The translations under genes and the position numbers were made by a program. Below, one piece after another: positions 6,987-15,914 of a stretch of DNA of 64,000 nucleotides (positions are counted from its first letter, which is position 1; every line of letters begins with the position of its first letter). The stretch comes from Paenibacillus tianmuensis (lineage in GTDB: Bacteria; Bacillota; Bacilli; Paenibacillales; NBRC-103111), in contig NZ_FMTT01000020.1 of NCBI RefSeq assembly GCF_900100345.1, positions 1 to 64,000 of the forward strand, in the 5' to 3' direction. Below the pieces are notes generated by a model. The model saw only the letters and a list, made by a program, of their open reading frames with translations, ran no database searches and was not told the DNA's origin.

Positions 6987-8837
6987 GTGGCTCACGGACA
7001 CACGGCAAAACGGTACACCGGGCTGATGGATTGGCTTACCACGGTGGACCATAAAAAGATCGGAATTTTATATTTGATTGCGGGCGGCATCTTCTTCTTG
7101 CTGGGCGGCATTGAGGCCATCTTGATCCGGGTTCAGCTGCTTTACCCCGATCAGAAAATCTTTTTCGGAGATACGTTTAACCAATTGACAACCATGCACG
7201 GTACGACGATGATCTTCCTTGCGGCGATGCCGGTCATCTTCGCTTTCATGAATGCGATCGTACCGCTTCAGATCGGAGCTCGCGACGTAGCGTTCCCGTT
7301 CGTGAACGCGCTGGGCTTCTGGTTATTCTTCTTCGGCGGCGTGCTGCTGAACACGTCGTGGTTTCTCGGCGGCGCGCCGGCAGCGGGTTGGACGGCTTAT
7401 CCGCCGCTTGCAGGCATCATTGATCCAAGCGGCGCGTTCAAGGGCGTAGACTTCTACGTTCTCGGCTTGCAGATCGCAGGTCTTGGTACGCTGATCGGGG
7501 GGATTAACTTTCTCGTCACGATCATCAACATGCGTGCGCCAGGCATGACTTACATGAGAATGCCGATGTTTACCTGGACTGCATTCATTACTTCTTTGCT
7601 GATTCTTTTCGCTTTCCCGGCCATTACGGTAGGGCTTGTCGAAATGATGTTCGATCGGATTTTTGGCGGCGCATTCTTTGATATAGCCAAGGGTGGTAAT
7701 CCGGTACTGTGGGAACACCTTTTCTGGATTTTCGGGCACCCCGAAGTTTACATCTTGATCCTGCCGGCTTTTGGTATCGTCTCTGACGTCGTTGCGACGT
7801 TCTCCAGAAAGCGGTTATTCGGTTACAGCTCGATGGTATTCGCTACAGCGCTGATCGGGTTCTTGGGCTTCATGGTTTGGGCTCACCATATGTTTACGAC
7901 AGGGATCGGTCCCGTCGGAGATGCGATCTTCGGGGTCGCCACGATGGCGATCGCGGTTCCGACCGGGGTCAAAATCTTTAACTGGCTGTTCACCCTGTGG
8001 GGCGGACAAATCCGTTTCACAACGGCGAACATTTTCGCAACGGCTTTTATCCCGACGTTCGTTATGGGTGGAGTTACCGGGGTTATGCTTGCCGTACCGG
8101 CAGCCGACTTCCAGTACCATGACACGTACTTTGTCGTAGCTCACTTCCACTACGTTATCGTAGGGGGTCTCGTACTTGGCTTGTTCGCGGCTTCGTACTA
8201 CTGGTGGCCGAAAATGTTCGGCCGCATGCTGAACGAGACGCTTGGTAAAATTCATTTCTGGACTTTCTTTATCGGGTTCCATATGACGTTCTTCCCGCAG
8301 CACTTCTTGGGCTTGATGGGGATGCCGCGCCGCGTGTTTACGTATCAGGCGGACGCTGGACTCGAGCAAGGGAACTTTATCAGTACCATCGGCGCGTTCC
8401 TGATGGGGATTGGTACGATTATCTTCTTGATCAACATCTTTGCCTCCTTAAGAAGACCGATGGATGCCCCGGCCGATCCGTGGGATGCTCGTACGCTGGA
8501 GTGGACGATTCCTTCGCCGCCGCCGGAGTACAACTTCAAGCAAACTCCGCTTGTTCGCGGATATGACGCATTCTGGAAAGAAAAAATGGCAGGCAACAAA
8601 GAAATGACGCCGGCCGAACCGATTGGTTCGATTCACATGCCGTCGCCTTCGATTCTACCGTTCCTGATGTCTGTCGGCTTGTTCGTCGCAGGGTACGGAT
8701 TTATGTATCACACGTATATTGTCAGCATCCTCGGTATCGGTATGACGTTAATCTGCATGTTCTTCCGTTCGGTGTATGATGATCACGGTTTCCATATCGA
8801 ACCGGAGGAATTAAACGATAAGGGGGCGAAGGCATGA
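6987..8837 (+). CDS. ctaD: Cytochrome caa3 oxidase subunit I
   Basis: 616 aa from GTG 6987, preceded by AAAGGAGG at a good distance. Heme-copper oxidase core with TTMHGTTMIFL (low-spin heme ligand), HPEVYILILPAFG (CuB His and cross-linked Tyr), and HDTYFVVAHFHYV (heme ligands). Length and the extra hydrophobic C-terminal segments (about 550-600) are usual for Bacillus-type CtaD. It reduces oxygen to water and pumps protons across the cell membrane. The gene sits 30 bases after ctaC and overlaps ctaE by four bases. Confidence 0.96.
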   Translation: MAHGHTAKRYTGLMDWLTTVDHKKIGILYLIAGGIFFLLGGIEAILIRVQLLYPDQKIFFGDTFNQLTTMHGTTMIFLAAMPVIFAFMNAIVPLQIGARDVAFPFVNALGFWLFFFGGVLLNTSWFLGGAPAAGWTAYPPLAGIIDPSGAFKGVDFYVLGLQIAGLGTLIGGINFLVTIINMRAPGMTYMRMPMFTWTAFITSLLILFAFPAITVGLVEMMFDRIFGGAFFDIAKGGNPVLWEHLFWIFGHPEVYILILPAFGIVSDVVATFSRKRLFGYSSMVFATALIGFLGFMVWAHHMFTTGIGPVGDAIFGVATMAIAVPTGVKIFNWLFTLWGGQIRFTTANIFATAFIPTFVMGGVTGVMLAVPAADFQYHDTYFVVAHFHYVIVGGLVLGLFAASYYWWPKMFGRMLNETLGKIHFWTFFIGFHMTFFPQHFLGLMGMPRRVFTYQADAGLEQGNFISTIGAFLMGIGTIIFLINIFASLRRPMDAPADPWDARTLEWTIPSPPPEYNFKQTPLVRGYDAFWKEKMAGNKEMTPAEPIGSIHMPSPSILPFLMSVGLFVAGYGFMYHTYIVSILGIGMTLICMFFRSVYDDHGFHIEPEELNDKGAKA

Positions 8838-9457
8838 GTGCAGCACATCATGAAGTGGGCGGCGCTTTGCCACCTCACGCAGAAACGGCAACATTAGAAG
8901 GCAAAAATAAAGTTCTAGGCTTCTGGCTGTTCCTTGGCGGCGAGTGCGTACTGTTCGGTTCGCTCTTCGCCTCCTACATCGCACTGCGCAATCAGGTGCC
9001 GGACGGCCCGACGGCTCAGCATTTGTTCTCGCTCGACTTGGTCGGTATATCGACGTTCATCTTGCTTACCAGTTCTTTGACCAGTGTGTTCGCCACGATG
9101 GCGCTGCACCGCAACCAGTTCCAAAAGCTTCAAGCTTGGATGGCCGTTACCGTATTGCTCGGTCTTGCCTTCCTGGGCCTTGAAATTTACGAGTTCGTAC
9201 ACTACGTCAATGAAGGTCATACGTTCACGAAAAGCGCGTTCGCTACCTCCTTCTATACATTGGTAGGCTTTCACGGCGCTCACGTTGCTTTTGGTGTTCT
9301 GTGGATCTCGCTTTTGATTATCAACGGCTTCAAGAAAGGCTTGACTGTAGTCACGGCGCCCAAATATTACGTCGCCGGCTTATACTGGCACTTTATCGAC
9401 GTCATTTGGGTATTCATCTTTACGGTCGTATACCTGATGGGGAAGGTGGGTCCATAA
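8834..9457 (+). CDS. ctaE: Cytochrome caa3 oxidase subunit III
   Basis: 207 aa, start ATG 8834 inside the ATGA overlap with ctaD, so the two are translationally coupled. Five membrane helices in the usual order, with LGFWLFLGGECVLFGSLFAS and the conserved GFHGAHVAFGVLWIS and YWHFIDVIWVFIF pieces. Subunit III stabilises the catalytic core. The stop codon touches the ctaF start. Confidence 0.95.
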   Translation: MSAAHHEVGGALPPHAETATLEGKNKVLGFWLFLGGECVLFGSLFASYIALRNQVPDGPTAQHLFSLDLVGISTFILLTSSLTSVFATMALHRNQFQKLQAWMAVTVLLGLAFLGLEIYEFVHYVNEGHTFTKSAFATSFYTLVGFHGAHVAFGVLWISLLIINGFKKGLTVVTAPKYYVAGLYWHFIDVIWVFIFTVVYLMGKVGP

Positions 9458-9772
9458 ATGAGCAACCAACACCATTCATCGTCTGCCGATGATCGTCATC
9501 GTTTGGAAGGTCCGAGGAATCACTACTTGTCGTACATTATCTCCATCGTACTCACGATGCTGGCATTTGCCGTCGTGCTGTACGGCGGGTTGGACCGTTC
9601 GTTTATTTTGTTCTTTATCGTCGGCTTGGCGATTGTTCAGATTATATTCCAATTGGCCTATTGGATGCACATGAAAGACCGGGGGCATTTCTTCCCGATC
9701 ATCGGATTGGCATTCGGCGCGTTTATCGCATTAACGGCGGTCATCATGGCCGTATATTGGGTTTGGTGGTAA
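9458..9772 (+). CDS. ctaF: Cytochrome caa3 oxidase subunit IV
   Basis: 104 aa, beginning immediately after the ctaE stop. Polar, His-rich N-terminus, then three membrane helices including IVQIIFQLAYWMHMKDRGH, the mark of the COX4/CtaF (cytochrome c oxidase subunit IV) family. Last gene before a hairpin terminator. Confidence 0.93.
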   Translation: MSNQHHSSSADDRHRLEGPRNHYLSYIISIVLTMLAFAVVLYGGLDRSFILFFIVGLAIVQIIFQLAYWMHMKDRGHFFPIIGLAFGAFIALTAVIMAVYWVWW

Positions 9773-9779
9773 GATAGAG

Positions 9780-9814
9780 GAGAGGCGGCTGCGTTACGTA
9801 AGCCCCTCTCTTTT
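9780..9814 (+). terminator. Terminator after ctaF (probably leaky)
   Basis: GAGAGG-C-GGCT (9780-9790) pairs with AGCC-C-CCTCTC (9801-9810), followed by TTTT. Because ctaG follows within 80 bases without a clear promoter, read-through is likely. Confidence 0.6.
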
Positions 9815-9890
9815 GCGTAACGGTAGACATTTTCACCGTTTCGATACAATTCCCGGCGCAAAGACCGGGTTGGGAAGGAGCATAATCGTC

Positions 9891-10760
9891 TTGGACCCTA
9901 CGATGTCCCATGGAGGGCACGAAACCGGCCCTACATTTGCTGCATTATGGAGCCCCGGTTTTTTGCTGCTGTTGATTGTTGTCGGTGTATTATATACGCT
10001 TGCGGTAGGCCGCTGGCGTAAAGACTTTGCGAATAGCGAGCCGGTAGCATTGAAACAAAAGCTGTGGTTCTGGTTCGGACTGGCTTTATGGTACGCGGCG
10101 GAAGGCAGCCCGCTTTCCTATTACGGCCATCACTACTTTTTCAGCGTTCATATGTTCCAGCAGTCGATTCTGTATCTGGTCATGCCGCCATGTTTACTGC
10201 TCGGGTTGCCCGGGTGGTTGCTGCGCCCCGCGTTAAAAGGAGAGGCAGCCAAACGGGTCTTGCGTTTTTTGACGAATCCGCTGCTGTCGCTGTTTCTATT
10301 TAACTTCATTTTCTCGATGTATCACATTCCGATGATCATGGATGCTTTGATGGCCAACGCCACAGCGTTGTTCGTTTATAAAATCTTCTTCCTGCTGGCC
10401 GCTTTCCAAATGTGGTTCCCAGTGTTTTGCCCGCTGCCGGAATACAACACCATGTCCGAGATGAAACGGATGGCGTACATCTTCGTAAACGGGATTTTGC
10501 TGACGCCGGCCTGTGCGTTGATTATTTTCGCCAGAGATCCGATGTATGCGATGTATGCGGCCGTTCCGGAGCAGCTCTTGCTACTGCCGATGCTCGACGA
10601 TCAGCAGCTTGGCGGCGTCATCATGAAGATCGTGCAGGAGATTGTGTACGGTATGGCTTTGGGCTTTACCTTCTTCCGTTGGTATCGGAGGGAGCGCAAG
10701 CAGGACGACGAGCTCCCCGACGAGTCTTATTTTCCGGCAGGGAGCGCCAATCGGGCCTAA
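9891..10760 (+). CDS. ctaG: Cytochrome c oxidase assembly factor CtaG (caa3 type)
   Basis: 289 aa from TTG 9891, chosen because GGAAGGAG ends 11 bases upstream; ATG 9903 is the alternative. Seven predicted membrane helices with the CtaG_caa3 family pieces LWFWFGLALWYAAEGSPL, YFFSVHMFQQSILYLVMPP and CPLPEYN. It helps assemble the CuB centre of the oxidase encoded upstream. Confidence 0.9.
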   Translation: MDPTMSHGGHETGPTFAALWSPGFLLLLIVVGVLYTLAVGRWRKDFANSEPVALKQKLWFWFGLALWYAAEGSPLSYYGHHYFFSVHMFQQSILYLVMPPCLLLGLPGWLLRPALKGEAAKRVLRFLTNPLLSLFLFNFIFSMYHIPMIMDALMANATALFVYKIFFLLAAFQMWFPVFCPLPEYNTMSEMKRMAYIFVNGILLTPACALIIFARDPMYAMYAAVPEQLLLLPMLDDQQLGGVIMKIVQEIVYGMALGFTFFRWYRRERKQDDELPDESYFPAGSANRA

Positions 10761-10806
10761 TGGGCAAGGTGGAATGTTTATTGCGAAGTGAACGGGTGGG
10801 ATACAC

Positions 10807-11268
10807 GTGAAAATAGCGATTTTGCCAACGATTAGTACGTCTTTTATTGTGATAAGCGCCGTCTTTGTCGCGTTCGGCTGGTACCACATTGTGAAGGGGA
10901 ACCGGGAAACGCACCAAAAGCTGATGCTTTGGGGCTCTGGATTTGCGCTGGCGTTCTTTCTGATTTATGCCAGCCGGACGATCTTTGTCGGTAATACGTC
11001 TTTCGGCGGACCGGAGAACTTGAAGCTGGCTTATCATTTGTTTTTGTTTTTCCATATTGGGCTCGCAACGCTCGCAGGCGTTTTTGGCATCGTGACACTG
11101 CTGCACGCGTTCAATAAGAGGTTTGCGAAGCACCGCAAAATCGGCCGCTGGACGGCAGTGATGTGGCTGCTGACCGCGCCGACCGGTGTGGCCGTGTACA
11201 TTTTGCTCTACCTGCTGTACCCGGGCGGGGAGATGAAGTCGATGATTGATGCGATTTTGGGGCTGTAG
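10807..11268 (+). CDS. DUF420 membrane protein (YozB-like)
   Basis: 153 aa from GTG 10807. Four membrane helices with HQKLMLWGSGFALAFFLIY and YHLFLFFHIGLATLAGVFG, as in the DUF420/YozB family that commonly sits next to ctaG. His residues at helix ends (H37, H87-type positions) suggest a metal or heme link with oxidase biogenesis, but the role is not proven. The 46-base gap to ctaG points to one transcript. Confidence 0.85.
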   Translation: MKIAILPTISTSFIVISAVFVAFGWYHIVKGNRETHQKLMLWGSGFALAFFLIYASRTIFVGNTSFGGPENLKLAYHLFLFFHIGLATLAGVFGIVTLLHAFNKRFAKHRKIGRWTAVMWLLTAPTGVAVYILLYLLYPGGEMKSMIDAILGL

Positions 11269-11283
11269 GCCGTTCTAAACTAA

Positions 11284-11335
11284 ACAGAGGCTGTCTGTCC
11301 GAGAGGGATACCGCTCGGGGAGAACAGCCTCTTTG
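11284..11335. terminator. Bidirectional terminator between DUF420 gene and methyltransferase gene
   Basis: AGAGGCTGT (11286-11294) pairs with ACAGCCTCT (11324-11332), with an inner CCGAG/CTCGG stem; runs of T or A flank both sides. It closes two convergent genes. Confidence 0.85.
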
Positions 11336-11350
11336 CATTGCCGGGAATAT

Positions 11351-12037
11351 TTAGTGATGCTTGAACCAGATGCCGGCACATTCGGGAACGGTCGTCCAGC
11401 CTTTTGCGGCGACTTGGGAGGCCAGTTCATCGCCGAAGAAAAAGCGGGTAAGCTCTTCCGCTTCACTCTGGCTCTCGAATGTATAATCCGAGCGGATCCA
11501 TCGGTGGGTAAAGCCATACTGCCGCTCCAAAGCCGCATAATAGCTCAAGAGAAAATCGGGCGGATTCGGCGTTTCGAAGCCTGTGCCCATCGTTTCGAAG
11601 ATGATGACGGTTCCGCCGGGACGAAGCACCCGGTTTATTTCCTGCAGGATGCGCTCCAAGTTGGACGACCATATCGGATCGTTGCTGTTCGCCAAGTAGC
11701 ACAGACTCCAACCGGATACGATCAAGTCCGCACTGGTGTCCGGCAACGGCAGCTCGCGGTGATCCGCGACGACTGTACGCAGGCGGGGACGGTCCGCTTC
11801 GGCAATGCGTTCCTTCAAGACGTCCAGCATCGCGGCGGATGCATCGGTTGCCGTCAGCGACCGCGCTTGTCCGATCAAGACGGACGAAAACCTGCCGCTT
11901 CCCGCGCCCATATCGACGATGTCGAGTCCTGCGAACGGCTTGATGGATTGCACGATATGCGCCAGTTCGGCTTGCTTGCTGACTAAGCGGTGGTAGCGCC
12001 CGGCTTGCTCGGCATAAATGTGATCATGATTCGGCAT
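11351..12037 (-). CDS. Class I SAM-dependent methyltransferase
   Basis: 228 aa from ATG 12037 (MPNHDHIYAEQAGRY), with GGAGAGG 7 bases upstream; a longer in-frame start has no ribosome site. Rossmann-type motifs: motif I VDMGAGSGRFS, acidic loop ATDASAAML, VADHRELPLPDTSADLIVSGWSLCYL and the LRPGGTVIIFE strand. The substrate cannot be told; the group resembles small-molecule methyltransferases of the UbiE/Tam kind. Monocistronic by appearance. Confidence 0.8.
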   Translation of the reverse strand: MPNHDHIYAEQAGRYHRLVSKQAELAHIVQSIKPFAGLDIVDMGAGSGRFSSVLIGQARSLTATDASAAMLDVLKERIAEADRPRLRTVVADHRELPLPDTSADLIVSGWSLCYLANSNDPIWSSNLERILQEINRVLRPGGTVIIFETMGTGFETPNPPDFLLSYYAALERQYGFTHRWIRSDYTFESQSEAEELTRFFFGDELASQVAAKGWTTVPECAGIWFKHH

Positions 12038-12137
12038 AAGTACCTCTCCTTCATCAGATGTCGTTGCACCGATAGCGTACACCTTTCCGTTACGTGAAGG
12101 TCAAGGGGGAGTAAAACCCGTTTGTGTATTTATCCGC

Positions 12138-13059
12138 TTAGGCCGGGGCGGACTCTTCTAGAGAGCTTTTGAACAGCCGTTCCGTTCGGGCATAAAGCTC
12201 AAGCAGAAGATCGCGGTCGATAAGACTGGCGTGATGTTCGAAGGTTACGTGAAACCGTTCGTTCCGCTGCGCTAGGTAGGCGAGATAGGTATAGGCGTCC
12301 CCAAAGCGATCATCCTCGTCATGCTCCGGCAGAACGGGAAGATGATGAATGAACCGGTCTTCCTCGTACCGGACATTGCTGTAATGGACCAAATAAACAT
12401 AAGGCGCTATATCTTCAAGCCAACGCATCGGTTCGACAGTATGAAACGCTCTCGCGGAAACATCCAACCGGGACGTATCCACGACTAGCCCAATCTCCGG
12501 GTGCTCCCGGAACATCATCGTAAGCAGTTTCTCATGCTCTCCCCAAAAATCATGCTCTAATACGATATGTTGCCCATAACGGTGTTGAAGCTCACAAAGC
12601 GCATTAAACAATCGAAGGGAGATGTCTCTAAACAGCGCGGCATCGATCTGATCGGCTTCATAACGTTCGCCCGGCTTTGGCATATTCGAGTAAACGTGTT
12701 TCGTTTCCAACGGAAATATCGGCACGAAAGGATAATGAAACAAAATATAATCGGCGCCATATTCCGCTGCTGTACGGACTTCCCGTTCTACACAGCGCAA
12801 CGCTTCTTCCCGCTCCTTCCCGCTCCTCGCGGTCTGTGGATGTAATCCGCGGGAGCCTGTATGGCTGTCCGCTGAAAACCGGCGTATGAATGCCAAAGGA
12901 AAGACCCTTCTCTTTACAGACTTTCGTTGTATACCGTAAGCTTTCGTTATCGCGATACTGGCAAATTTCAATGCCGCTAATTGCATCGGAACCGAAACGT
13001 TCCATTTTCTCTTCGCTGAATGCATTCCACATACCCATTTGCAATCTTCTTCGGTTCAT
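12138..13059 (-). pseudogene. Sugar-phosphate isomerase/epimerase-like TIM barrel, frameshifted
   Basis: Start ATG 13057-13059 (MNRRRLQMGMWNAF, AAGGGG upstream). The frame reads GIEICQYRDNES and GIHTPVFSGQPYRLPRITSTDREERE down to about 12806, where a 10-bp tandem duplication shifts it. The rest continues in another frame: EEALRCVEREVRTAAEYGADYI, then VLEHDFWGEHEKL, GLVVDTSRLD and TFEHHASLIDRD. Together the halves make a normal xylose-isomerase-like barrel (AP endonuclease family 2 fold) of about 303 aa. Removing one copy of the 10 bp restores one clean frame. Either a recent mutation or an assembly error; the stretch 12038-12137 beside it is empty. Confidence 0.85.
12806..12825. repeat. 10-bp tandem duplication that breaks the isomerase gene
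   Basis: CTTCCCGCTC occurs twice in direct succession (12806-12815 and 12816-12825). With one copy removed, the coding strand reads STDREEREEALRCV without interruption. Confidence 0.9.
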
Positions 13060-13333
13060 GATCCAATCCCCTTATGGCTGATAGAATGATAGGTTCTACA
13101 TATTTTACCATCTCTCGAAGTAGTTTTCCAAGCGCCCGATAAAAATGACCTTCACCGTCATGAGTTGTTTTTAATTCGAAAGAGGAACAATTTGGGGGAC
13201 AATGTATTAATAAAAGTTTCCTAAAAGCAAAAAAGTTTTCCGTGTACAAAACTATTCCATTCGGTATATAATGGGGAATAATGGAATCGTCCGGAGATCA
13301 AAATGATGAAAGACTGGCAGGTGTAAACGAACC

Positions 13334-13981
13334 GTGAACATTCGAAGCTTGCATCAAGAGGATCGCTCGACCCGCAGAGCGCTTCTGATCTTGTTAAAAA
13401 AGCGGGGCAAAATCAGCGTTCAGGAAGCGGCGGAGCAGCTAGGCATATCGGGGGTCGCCGTTCGGCGCCATATTCACGAACTGCAAAAGGATCAATATGT
13501 GCAGACGAATATTCAACGCCAAAGCGCGGGGAGACCGACTTATTTATACAGTCTTACTGAAAAGGCGGGCGCTTTGTTTGCGAACGGCTACGATGCCTTA
13601 GTCAACGATTTGATCGACGAAGTGAAGGATAAATTCGGGGGGAGCCAAGTCAGCCGCTTGTTCGATCGGCGGAAAGAGAAATGGCTGCAGAAGCATGGGG
13701 ATTCGTTTCAAGGCCTGGATTTGGAAAAGCGGGTGGAGCGGCTGGCCCGGCTGCAGGAGCAGGAAGGGTATATGGTTAAGGTAGAAAAGAGAGGGGACGG
13801 AACGTTCGTCTTCGAGGAAGCGAACTGCCCGATCTATCAGGTGGCCGTCCGCTACCGGCAGGCTTGCCAGTGCGAGCTGTCGCTGTTTCAAGCTTTGCTT
13901 GCCGTCCCCGTTGTGCGCACGGAATGCATGGCCGAAGGCGGGCGGAAGTGCCAGTATATGATCAACTCGGTTCAGGCCTAG
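13334..13981 (+). CDS. HTH regulator with C-terminal cysteine cluster (COG2345/SufR-like)
   Basis: 215 aa from GTG 13334 (CAGGTG 8 bases upstream). N-terminal winged helix (about 12-75: ALLILLKKRGKISVQEAAEQ, GVAVRRHIHELQKD), a charged middle part, then a cysteine-rich end: CPIYQVAVRYRQAC (C-x12-C), CQC, TEC and RKC. The spacing resembles SufR-type regulators that hold an Fe-S cluster, so it may sense iron or oxygen. It diverges from the broken isomerase gene. The 270-bp region 13060-13333 carries a TATAAT box near 13266 but no further gene. Confidence 0.75.
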   Translation: MNIRSLHQEDRSTRRALLILLKKRGKISVQEAAEQLGISGVAVRRHIHELQKDQYVQTNIQRQSAGRPTYLYSLTEKAGALFANGYDALVNDLIDEVKDKFGGSQVSRLFDRRKEKWLQKHGDSFQGLDLEKRVERLARLQEQEGYMVKVEKRGDGTFVFEEANCPIYQVAVRYRQACQCELSLFQALLAVPVVRTECMAEGGRKCQYMINSVQA

Positions 13982-14009
13982 ACTTGGAAGCGGAAAAGGA
14001 GTGCAGCGA

Positions 14010-14765
14010 ATGGACGATACGATAAAGGGCTACCCCGACCCAGAGATGATTACGGTGACGGATGAGCGGTTGATCCCGGTTGTGGCGGCGCTGACGAATT
14101 TGACGGAAAGCTGGAAGACCCAGCTAAGCAAAGGCGCCGTCAGCCTTCCGATGGCTGTACAGATCGGAAAGAAGCTCAGCCATGAGCGGCAGCAGGCCTT
14201 GCTGGAGTTTTGGGAGGATGCCCGCTTGCCCGACAAATATATGAGCAGGGCGCTGCACGCCTTTGCCGGGAACATGCCCGAGTGGGCAGTGCATCAGGTG
14301 ATCCGTATTTTCCGTCTCACGGAGAAGATCAGAGCTTCGATGATCATGCTGAACGATCTGATGGACCGGTTCGACGAGCTATACGAACGGTTCGAGCACG
14401 AATTCTGGGAAGGGGAATGGTCTGGAGCGGAGGAGGAGCTGGAGCCGTATCTCGACAGGCTGGAAGCCGAATTTCAGGAGCTGCATCGGCAAGCATCGGA
14501 CGAGAAAAAGTCGTATAACCGGCATTACGGGGACAGCTCGTCGGACTCTGCAAGGGATTCTGCGAGAACGGCTGGGCCAAGCAGGGGACCGGTGCCCTTT
14601 TCGACGGTGATCGGCGCTGCGGACGATGCCTCGCCCAAGGAGCTGAAACAGCGCTACCGGACATTAATGAAAAAGCTTCACCCGGATCACGGAGGCAGCG
14701 CCTATTTGTTCGATTGGGTCAAGCAGGCGCACGACAACTATATGCATGGCAAATCAAGCTTATGA
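14010..14765 (+). CDS. J-domain protein (DnaJ-like co-chaperone)
   Basis: 251 aa from ATG 14010, with AAAGGAG 8 bases before it. The first 170 residues are helical and acidic with no known motif; the end (about 198-250) is a J domain: FSTVIGAADDASPKELKQRY then MKKLHPDHGGS, including the HPD tripeptide needed to stimulate DnaK. The J domain at the C-terminus is an unusual order. It lies 28 bases after the Fe-S-type regulator, probably co-transcribed; client proteins are unknown. Confidence 0.75.
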   Translation: MDDTIKGYPDPEMITVTDERLIPVVAALTNLTESWKTQLSKGAVSLPMAVQIGKKLSHERQQALLEFWEDARLPDKYMSRALHAFAGNMPEWAVHQVIRIFRLTEKIRASMIMLNDLMDRFDELYERFEHEFWEGEWSGAEEELEPYLDRLEAEFQELHRQASDEKKSYNRHYGDSSSDSARDSARTAGPSRGPVPFSTVIGAADDASPKELKQRYRTLMKKLHPDHGGSAYLFDWVKQAHDNYMHGKSSL

Positions 14766-14769
14766 CAAA

Positions 14770-14797
14770 GAGACCTGCTGTCACGGCAACAGGTCTC
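14770..14797 (+). terminator. Hairpin after J-domain gene
   Basis: GAGACCTG (14770-14777) pairs with CAGGTCTC (14790-14797) around a 12-base loop, five bases past the stop codon. There is no T run directly after it, so it may be a weak terminator. Confidence 0.4.
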
Positions 14798-14875
14798 AGA
14801 GTGTTGAGAAAGCGGTTTTGACAAAAATAGAGATACATACGGAAGTGGATACCCCACCCCCCTTGCACACCTCTA

Positions 14876-15874
14876 TTACCTCAATTTACCACTTTCATTA
14901 AACGCGAGCCGTCGTCTGGCGAGTCCGCTCAAGAAGTACAGCAGGACGTGCAGGCTTATGCGCGACGTTCGATCGCGCGTATCCCGGCTCGGGTCCACAC
15001 AGACCATGTCCATGCCGATGACGCGATTCCACTCCCCGAGCAGCTCAGCGCTCGTGAACAGGTCCACCGGCGAGAGACCACCCGGCCCGATCGCCGGCAC
15101 ACCGGGGACATCGGCTTGGTCCAGTACGTCGATATCGAATGTGACGTAGACGGAATCCGTCTTGGCGGCAAGCTCGTGAATCGTCCGTTCCAAAATCGGC
15201 TTGATGCCTTCCTCCCGGACCTGCCTTGCCGTATAAAGCGTAATGCCCTGCTGCTCGGCGAAGTCGCGGTACGCTTTGGAATTGGCGAAGCTGCGCAGCC
15301 CGATATTCACGATATCCTCGCCCCGGATGACGCTGTTCTCCACCAGACTGCGGATAGGCGTTCCGTTCGATCTGCCGCCGTAGGCCGTATCCCGGACATC
15401 GAGGTGGGCGTCGAACTGGATGAGCCCGATGCGTTCTTTGCGCACGCTCTGAATGCCTGATAGCGCCGGGAATGTAATCGAATGGTCGCCGCCCACCAGA
15501 CACGGGATCGTGGAAGGGAGCTGCTGCGAAATTTCTTGAAACGCCTGTTCGATATTGCGGTGGCACTGCGGGATGTCGGTGACGTGCATGCCGACATCTC
15601 CGAGGTCGCCGACTTGCAAGCTGCTCAGATCCAAATCCGCTTCGAAGTTATACGTCGTAAAGGCGCTGAACAGCTGTCTTAACGTAGCGGGATGCAGGTG
15701 GGCGCCCGAGAAGCTGATCGAGCTTTTCGACAGAGGAGCCCCGACGATTGCGGCGTCGAGCGGGCGCTGCCCGTCCCATTCCGTAATCCAGTCGCAGAGC
15801 CGAGTCACATACGGGTCGCCTGCGCCCGGAGTAAACATAACGCCGGGCCGCTGCAAATGAGTGAATTTGTGCAT
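14876..15874 (-). CDS. hutG: Ureohydrolase: formimidoylglutamase/agmatinase-like
   Basis: 332 aa, ATG 15874 with GAAGGAGAAA upstream. Arginase fold with the binuclear Mn signatures GGDHS, QFDAHLD and FDIDVLDQADVPG. Length and the N-terminal part fit the formimidoylglutamase (HutG) branch that hydrolyses N-formimidoyl-glutamate in histidine breakdown, but agmatinase or guanidine-type hydrolases cannot be excluded. It is the last gene of the amino-acid ABC transporter cluster under the sigma-54 promoter, 41 bases after the ATPase gene, so the imported compound may be its substrate or precursor. Confidence 0.75.
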   Translation of the reverse strand: MHKFTHLQRPGVMFTPGAGDPYVTRLCDWITEWDGQRPLDAAIVGAPLSKSSISFSGAHLHPATLRQLFSAFTTYNFEADLDLSSLQVGDLGDVGMHVTDIPQCHRNIEQAFQEISQQLPSTIPCLVGGDHSITFPALSGIQSVRKERIGLIQFDAHLDVRDTAYGGRSNGTPIRSLVENSVIRGEDIVNIGLRSFANSKAYRDFAEQQGITLYTARQVREEGIKPILERTIHELAAKTDSVYVTFDIDVLDQADVPGVPAIGPGGLSPVDLFTSAELLGEWNRVIGMDMVCVDPSRDTRDRTSRISLHVLLYFLSGLARRRLAFNESGKLR

Positions 15875-15914
15875 GACGGTTCTTTTTCTCCTTCGTGCGA
15901 TTTTACGAGGCCAC

